This document shows, piece after piece, positions 57,302 through 64,000 of a DNA stretch of 64,000 nucleotides. Position 1 is the stretch's first letter, and every line of letters begins with the position of its first letter. The DNA is taken from positions 206,010,420-206,074,419 of the forward strand of contig OY282560.1 of assembly GCA_958295665.1 (NCBI GenBank), given 5' to 3'. The notes below the pieces were generated by a model. That model ran no database searches. It had not been told where the DNA came from and worked only from the letters and a program-made list of their open reading frames with translations. The position numbers were made by a program, and so were the translations under genes. The stretch is from Tipula vernalis. Lineage: Eukaryota; Arthropoda; Insecta; Diptera; Tipulidae.

Positions 57302-59720
57302 TTACTTATAAGCCAAAAAACCACCCTCATTCATTAAATCACTTAGATTTCTTGCATTCCGTAGGATGTTGAACTTAGATTTACATTGGCTATATCTGGA
57401 ACAAGCCAATATGAGATGTTCAACATCCTCCATACATCCACACAACTCACAATCTTTGTCCTCACTCAAATGAAGTTTCCACAAGTATTCCTTCCAGTTT
57501 CCATGGTTCAGCCTAATCCTCTCAACCGTTCGCAACATTCGCGTATCTCCTTTGAGCTCCTTAAAGAACGGAATTCTCAAAGGAGTACCACAGAGCACTC
57601 TGTACTTCATTCCTTCCCTTAGACTTTTCTCGTTAAATTAACTGTCCCATTTTCTCCACAGATTCATCTGAAGCATTCTCTCTTGCATCCCTTATTCCGT
57701 ACTCCTGAACCATGTCATTCAATGTACCCTTTTTTGCTAACATATCGGCTCTTTCATTCCCTTCGACATGTCTATGTGATGGGATCCATGGTATGGTCAC
57801 ATTACGTTGACAGTCTCGAATGAATTCAGAAATAAAATCAACATACACATTGCCTTCCCTTCCACCTCAACATTTTAGCAAACATAAACCACTCTTGGAA
57901 TCGGAAAATATTACTATTTTCCTTTCCCCTTCATTCACAGCCAGTTTAATTCCTTTAAATCGTTCATTATACAGATGCAGCATTCATTATACAGATGCTT
58001 TTGTCCACTTTAAAATACTTTTCAACATTCTTACTAGGCATAAAGATACCAACACCCACTCCATTCTCATTCACACTAGCATCTGTATAAACGATATCAT
58101 CTTGCACATACCGCTGACTAATTTTCCCAAACATAATTTGGTGATAACTTCATTCATTCTCTTATTATATTCCTCCATATGCAAACATACAGCAAGATTA
58201 TTGGGAACGGGTTGCGGATTAGCATTGCAAACATGTTCAAATTTTCAAGTGCAATATGCTAGTTTTATATGTCGGTTTGTACACCGCCCTACTTTGTAAT
58301 CTTTGTATCATTTCATTCCAAAACTCATTTTTCTTAGTTATCATTCTCACCGACTCTCTCACTGTGATCCACTCTCTCTTGTAATCAAGAGGTGAATCAC
58401 CCATGTCAGACCACAGAGTGTGTATTGGGGTAAAGTTAATCACCCCCAATACCACTCTGGCACATGTTTTTTCTACTTTCATTAATTGGCTAAAAGCCCC
58501 ATTCCAATCATTCCCATACACACTAATACCATATTCAATTTTGGAGGATATAAGGGCCTTCCTTATCATATCAGTTGCACTCGGATGACCCCTCTAAGGT
58601 TTGCTCACCCAAACATTCCTTGCAGTTATTTGCCAATATTTTCATATATTTCCAAAAATTCATACGTCTATCAATCCAAATACCCAAATACCTGTACGCA
58701 TTTACTTGTTCAATTCTGTGAGTAACAACACTTATATTAACATTCGCAACGTTTCTTCTGAAACTCATATAAGCACACTTATTAGGATTCACCCTCAGAT
58801 TCAACATTTTAAGTTTTTGTATTAAATCATCTACCTCCTTTTGCGCTCTTTGAGCTGCCACATCAATACTTCTCCCTTGTCCAATTACTACAAAATCGTC
58901 TGCAAATTGCAAAACGATTTGTGTATCTCGCTGGTATATAGGTTGAACAGAGCTGGAGATATTCTACTTCCTTGCGGAAGTCCAACATTTGCAACTCCCG
59001 CCAACTTAAAAACACTTCCATTCAGAACCGTTTTTCTCTCAGTGAAAAAATCTTTTATCCACATGCATACTTTCCGTGAAAATCCAAAATTCGAGAGTAT
59101 GTAAATTTGAACGTCGGTGACTACTTTATATTCAAATAGCGTCAACCTGTTATGATCCTTCAAAAGGTGACTTCAATAAATAAAATACGGAGTGCATACA
59201 CCATTATGAATGAACAAACCATCTTAGAAGTAATTTTGGCTGAAATAATTAATTTTTTTAAATAAAATTATGTTGTGCACCTCTCCCATTTACGCACTAT
59301 TATGAATAAGCTTCTGCGCTCAAAATAGAGTGTTTATGATGGGGTGGATATCACTTGTGAAAATTCTAAATTCATGTTACGAAATAAATAATTTTCTTGA
59401 AGTTAAATAATCTGTACTAAAAATTATCCTTTCTTATTTCCCAAACAAACTTTTCCACGCACGTGTTTCTTTCGAAATCCAAATGTTGTCGATGGCAACA
59501 AATTATTTTCATTCACAAAATCTTCCATTCGTTCTTTCATCATTCCATTTAAAAATTTTATAAAAACATTTAACATACATATGCCTCGATAATTTGTTGC
59601 CACATTTGGATCTCTAACCTGTTTAGGGATGGGAACCACCCTGCTCTCTTTCTCAAGCAAATTATGTTTTGCTGAGTCACTCAACAACCGAATCATTTTA
59701 TAACTTACTGAAACGGGCAA
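57302..59720 (-). pseudogene. LINE reverse transcriptase/RNase H, copy B
   Basis: Reading the minus strand: VVPIPKQVRDPNVATNYRGI, MLNVFIKFLNGMMKERMEDF and LPSTTFGFRK (59,720-59,450). After an unrelated 250-bp stretch come YILSNFGFSRKVCMWIKDFF and GLPQGSRISPALFNLY (about 58,960). MQFADDFVVIGQGRSIDVAA follows with the catalytic FADD, then the thumb (YRYLGIWIDRRMNF), an RNase H domain (IVIFSDSKSGLCLLK near 57,900; IPSHRHVEGNERADMLAKKG near 57,770) and a C-terminal cysteine-histidine motif (CELCGCMEDVEHLILAC, 57,440). Motif A (LDIE...) has been lost with the disrupted segment, and frameshifts occur near 58,570 and 57,630. Confidence 0.88.
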
Positions 59721-59740
59721 TCCTGCCGTTTCTTGTCATC
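57302..59740 (-). mobile_element. I-clade-like LINE, copy B (5' truncated)
   Basis: Minus-strand copy of the same LINE family as copy A: nearly the same RT, thumb and RNase H sequence. It keeps the FADD motif and the C-terminal cysteine motif that copy A lacks, but not the long 3' untranslated region. A segment of about 250 bp at 59,165-59,420 has no counterpart in copy A. Confidence 0.85.
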
Positions 59741-60946
59741 ATTTTTTTTTTTTGTTGTTTTCTAAAATATTAATTTTGTTCCTCATTATAAAGGAGGAAT
59801 AAAAGAAAATAATATTTTACGTAGCAATAAGTTTTTTGCACGTGTAATGCAATTATATCTTAACGGATTATTTAACAGCTGCAAAAACCATAAACTATTT
59901 TACGTAGCAATAAGTTTTTTTTATTTTACGTAGCAATAATTTTTTTAATATAAATATTTAGATGGTAAGATTTAATAAAAAAATAATAGTTAAAATATGA
60001 CTAAGAAACCCTACCATAAAACATTTTATGGTAGGTTCAATAGCAATACAAAAATGCAAAATAAAATAATAATAATATTTTAAAATAACATAGAGAGTAC
60101 CCAATGAGGACTCTTATTTGACAATTATGCCAAAAATCGTAGATTGATTGGGTAAATTTTTTTTTAGAAGAATAAGTAAAGTTAGAGAGGGGGATTTAAC
60201 CGTCCCACTCGAAAAATAAATAAATAAATGCTTTTTTTGGAAAAGGATCAGTGATCGAATAGTCACAGCACAAGTCACATTTCTAAATTAAAATTAATTT
60301 CAAAATATATCCTTATAATACAAAAAAAAATATTATTTATTTTGATTACTCCCCAGTAAAAATAATTTATATGTTGTTAAAACACAGATAACAATAAACA
60401 GATGTTGAATTTCCACTACCCTATTTTACATATGAACATTCAATCTATGAAATTAAGTTCAACCCACTTCTAACCAGATTAGAAAAGGAAAATATAATAA
60501 AATATTACATATTTCTCGTCTCTTCTTTTGCTATTTCTCGATCAGTATAAAAAACCTATTTTTCTATACACACATTAATAGAAAAATAGCTAACAAATCG
60601 TATTTTTTCGCATTACACGATCCCATACCACTATAAAGTAAAAGGAGAAAATGACAAAAACATATTGAATAAAGGAATGAAATAATATTGTGATGTGTAT
60701 TGTTTTGTGTATGTATACATAAACAATGTTAGAAATAGTAAATAGAAAATAAAAATTGTTCAACCACTTCATTTAACCAAATATATGTATGTATGCTTAC
60801 GCAAATATTTTATGGAATGAACATACGAGAAATTTATTTATGATCGTTTTAATGAATGATTTATTTATTTAGTTTTTTTTTTTTTGTGAAAAGGATATCA
60901 TTACATACTTATCACATATTTTATATAATGTAATTGTATGCATAAT
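59741..60946. other. intergenic DNA with a short triple repeat
   Basis: AT-rich, no gene recognised. The phrase attttacgtagcaata occurs three times (about 59,814, 59,898 and 59,932). Confidence 0.5.
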
Positions 60947-61176
60947 CAAAACCAACAAAAATGTTTATACAAGCCGTCTCGTTCGCTCTTTACATAGATC
61001 CTATCAAAAAAATGTACACTATATTTATTATGAATCTATCACCTATACTTATTTGTTTTGTGTATATATACTTTCTGATTTATTTATATGCATCACTAAT
61101 ACTACGCCTTAACGTACTTTTTTATATCTTGAGTGTTAGTACTGTTTGGCTTGTATAAACATTTTTGTTGGTTTTG
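60947..61176. mobile_element. 230-bp MITE with perfect 29-bp terminal inverted repeats
   Basis: The first 29 bases (60947-60975, starting CAAAACCAACAAAAATG) are repeated exactly in inverted orientation at 61148-61176. The element is flanked by the 7-bp duplication gcataat (60940-60946 and 61177-61183). It contains no transposase. The open frame of 65 codons inside is most likely chance. The superfamily is unknown. Confidence 0.85.
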
Positions 61177-61183
61177 GCATAAT

Positions 61184-62110
61184 TCATAATTTTATACAAA
61201 TATTGAAATGTAAAATGTATTCGTGTATGTATTGAATTATTTTTCTATACGTAAAATGCACATGAATAGATACATTTTTTATTTACATAATTATATTTTT
61301 CCTTTTTTCGCACTTCTGTAAAACAAAATAAAAAGACAAAACAGTAGTGTTGATAGCAAAACAAAACCAATAAACAAAATAATATTTTTTATGGCCATTA
61401 TTTTACATAACATAAAAACCAGTTTTGGTCATACCAGTAAGAACCAGTTTGCAGAGATCAAATTTAAATACTATACAGAATGTATTAACAATCCTTACAT
61501 TCCCAAATGAACGAATATTCGTATAACGAAATTGAAAAAACACAAAATACAAAAAATTTTGTATTATGAATATACCTATTCGCAACGTGACGAATTTGGA
61601 ATTTTATTATACTGAATGTTATTATTTGAGCTTCGTGTTTTTATTTTTTTTTAAATACAGTATTTCGTTTTTTCTATTCTTGTATTTCATTTTGCATTAT
61701 ACATGTATTATTTCATTATTATTAACAAAGACCAAAATTTAAATACTTTACAGAATGAATTAACAATCCACATATTCAAAAATTTTTGTATTATGATTTT
61801 ACTTATTCGCCACGTGATGAATTTGGAATTTTTCGATTCATGAATTTCAAAATCGTAAATACAGTATTTCAAAGAACGAATATTCAGTATAATAAACGTA
61901 TGAAGAATGCAATGAAGCTAAAATAAAAGTACGAACTCCATCGTTATCTTAGTTATTTATATTTTTATAATATTTAGGTGCGTAAGTACACCTTTTGGGG
62001 TAAGGTTGGTTAAATGGCCAAAAATATAATTAAATGGCTCAGTTCATTTACCTTAGCTCCCAAAACCATCTAATGTACAATATTAATTTGTTTTTAGTGC
62101 CAAAACTTTA
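61184..62110. other. intergenic DNA with a diverged direct repeat
   Basis: No gene recognised. Segments near 61,555-61,610 and 61,780-61,835 repeat aatttttgtattatga...ttattcgc(a/c)acgtga(c/t)gaatttggaatttt, a diverged duplication of about 60 bp. Confidence 0.5.
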
Positions 62111-62119
62111 AATATAGCC

Positions 62120-63080
62120 GAGTATGATGAAACTGGCCTATTTCTCAACCGACTATGATAAAATTTGGACGTGCGTTGGAAATGGGATTCTTTAATAATT
62201 TTTAGATGAAGTGATTGATGGCCAATTAGGGGATGGAACTTATCTATTTCTCAACGGATTTCAGTGGAATTTGGCATATGGTATGTGATAGAAAAGGGAT
62301 TCTAAAATGATTTTTAGATGAAGTTCTGGAATATGACCAAATATGATGAAACTTTCCTATTCCTGAACCGATTATGATGAAATGCGACATGTGCGTTGGA
62401 AATGGGATTCTAAAATGATTTTAGATGAAGTTCTGGAATATGACCAAATATGATGGAACTTTCCTGTTCCTGAACCGATTATGATGAAATGCTAGATGTG
62501 CTTTGAAAATGGGATTCTTAAATTATTTCTAGATGAAGTTCTGAAGTATGAACTTACATTTTTATCAAGCGATTATGATGAAATTCGATTTTTACGCTGG
62601 AAGTGGGATTCTATGATTATCTTTAAATGAAATTCTGGAATATGGCCAATTAGGATGGAACTTATTATTTCTCAACGGATTTCAGTGGAATTTGGCATAT
62701 GTGATAGAAATGGGATTCTAAAATGATTTTTAGATGAAGTTCTGGAATATGGCAAAATATGATGGAACTTGCCTATTCCTAATTATGAGTGTCTGCTTCA
62801 AGAGCGAGTTGAGCAAAACGGGAAGTACCTGTTATTGCATGGATAAATTAATCGATTAATTGACCACCGATTAATCGGAGACAATTAATCGATTAATCGA
62901 AAATTTATTTTCTCGAAAAAAGTGTAAACCGATTTTAGAGGAATTCGACTTGTGCGATGGAAATGAGATTCTAAAATGGTTTTGGGATAAAATTCTGGAA
63001 TATGGCTAACTAAGATGAAACTTGGCTATTTCTTAACCGATTATGATGAAATTCAGCATATATTCGTGTCAAATTCTATC
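62120..63080. repeat. minisatellite, about 110-120-bp units
   Basis: About seven to eight diverged tandem units share gaaatgggattctaaaatga, tagatgaagttctggaatat and aaccgattatgatgaaat. A segment at about 62,787-62,930 interrupts the array and carries the palindromic phrase attaatcgattaat twice. Confidence 0.85.
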
Positions 63081-63485
63081 GTATATTTGTGAAATTCCAT
63101 TCTAATAGGCAAAAAAATAATCAAGTTCTTTTCTAGTTAGCCATATCTCAGAACTTCATGTAAAAATAATTTTAGAATCCATTTCCAATTTAATTGGCCA
63201 TATTCCTGAACTTCCATGGCAAATGCAGACCAAAGCAATGCTGAGAATTACACCAACGGCAATTGAGCAGAGAGAAAATGTTCAGCCAGGTTACTATGGT
63301 CAGATCACTGCTTATCAAGGATCTTTCAATAAGTTGTATTTTCCAAGTTTTAAAAAACGGTGGCAAAAATATTAGATGAAAACAACAAAAATAGTTCACA
63401 AAACAAAATCAATAACATTTAATTTCATTAAAAAAATATAGTATAGACAAAATTTTTCATAATTACAATATTTTATCATTATGTA
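63081..63485. other. intergenic DNA
   Basis: Contains traces of the minisatellite in inverted orientation (cagaacttcat near 63,152; attttagaatcc near 63,170), then non-coding sequence up to the stop codon of the minus-strand frame. Confidence 0.4.
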
Positions 63486-64000
63486 TTAATTATTCAATAT
63501 TTTTAATTTCTTTGAAGCTGGTGTCGAATGGTAATTATTTTGCGGTTTAGATTTTTTGGAATAAAACTCATCATTTAAAACTGACCATTTACAATTTTTC
63601 CTGATAAGTACTAATATATAAAAATTTATTAAGTCTTCAATGTGCTTGTAACAGGGGTCATTATTTTTTGGCAGAAATGTTGGATAACATTGTAATATAT
63701 TTCTAAAACTAGTTATTCCAATTTTTTCTCGAAAATTTGATAGATGACCTTCGACTGCGTAGTATGATTCAAAAATTTGTAAAACTAATTTTGCAACAGA
63801 AAAAAATTCATCACTAGGAACTTTTAAAGAACCAAATGAGCTTGCTTCTTTATTGAAATTTTTTTCATAAATAAAAGTTTCGCTGTTGCGAAATTCTTCG
63901 TCACCTTTAAAAAGTTTTAACTGACATAAATCGCATTTGATCTTTTTACGAAGACAATATCCTGCGTAGTATGTAATTGCATTATTTTCAATATTTTCTG
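63486..64000 (-). CDS. C-terminal part of a transposase-like protein (runs off the window)
   Basis: The minus strand is open from the window edge to a stop at 63486-63488, 171 codons without an internal stop. That is notable in AT-rich DNA. It has no methionine start inside the window because the start lies beyond the edge. It reads NAITYYAGYCLRKKIKCDLC (a conserved AGY segment, then CxxC), FGSLKVPSDEFFSVAKLVLQ, and a lysine-rich end. The AGYxxRK...CxxC...GxLxxPS pattern is found near the C-terminus of several insect transposase families, including P-element/THAP-like ones. The family call is tentative. It may be an intact gene or a recent transposon. Confidence 0.5.
   Translation of the reverse strand, partial: ENIENNAITYYAGYCLRKKIKCDLCQLKLFKGDEEFRNSETFIYEKNFNKEASSFGSLKVPSDEFFSVAKLVLQIFESYYAVEGHLSNFREKIGITSFRNILQCYPTFLPKNNDPCYKHIEDLINFYILVLIRKNCKWSVLNDEFYSKKSKPQNNYHSTPASKKLKILNN

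Noticed and set aside
60961..61158. 65-codon hydrophobic frame inside the MITE
   Set aside because: AT-rich sequence readily gives hydrophobic chance frames, and it lies wholly within a non-coding MITE.

Overview
This is an AT-rich stretch of an arthropod nuclear genome, most likely an insect and possibly a dipteran. It has one intact host-type gene with a short spliceosomal intron, an AATAAA polyadenylation signal, long (TA)n microsatellites, and a dense set of insect-type mobile elements (Gypsy, BEL/Pao, Jockey, I/R1/LOA-like LINEs, piggyBac, Tc1/mariner, hAT-like). The taxon is an inference; nothing in the window names a species. No tRNA, rRNA or CRISPR array was recognised.

Layout. 0.6 kb: (TA)n. 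2.4-6.4 kb: internally deleted Gypsy-type LTR element (minus). 6.4-7.7 kb: Jockey LINE fragment (minus). 7.7-13.1 kb: a minisatellite containing a foldback element with a 10-bp target duplication, and a BEL/Pao pol fragment (minus). 14.6-16.1 kb: degraded piggyBac transposase. 18.5-18.8 kb: a possible last exon of an unknown gene (minus). 18.9-21.1 kb: I-clade-like LINE copy A (plus). 21.4-30.2 kb: a nested locus bounded by inverted arms of about 0.37 kb. Inside it a C48 (Ulp1-like) cysteine protease remnant is split by a BEL/Pao element (22,652-27,246, duplication AATAT), and next to it lies a Tc1-like element that is itself split by a LINE-derived insert (14-bp duplication).

31.6-33.3 kb: the clearest functional gene, a two-exon UDP-glycosyltransferase (519 aa) with signal peptide, UGT signature, C-terminal membrane anchor and lysine ER-retrieval tail. 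36.4-40.2 kb: a 3.47-kb DNA transposon with 19-bp terminal inverted repeats sitting inside a (TA)n tract and carrying a KRBA2-like transposase-related protein. 41.0-44.8 kb: a GC-richer R1/LOA-like LINE with ORF1, endonuclease and a damaged reverse transcriptase (minus).

45.7-51.5 kb holds the most interesting unit: a multi-exon gene resembling the C-terminal part of vertebrate SAMD3-like proteins, followed by a two-zinc-finger, transposase-like gene that is cut by a 1,784-bp TG...CA insertion with a CACT duplication. A second, more degraded copy of the same combination lies at 55.1-57.1 kb, arranged like a single gene. This recurrence suggests a two-component mobile element that has not been well described. 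57.3-59.7 kb is LINE copy B (minus). The same LINE family supplies separate 3' ends at 45.0 and 52.3-53.4 kb. The window ends with a 230-bp MITE, a minisatellite at 62-63 kb, and an open reading frame running off the right edge (minus) that looks like the C-terminus of a transposase.
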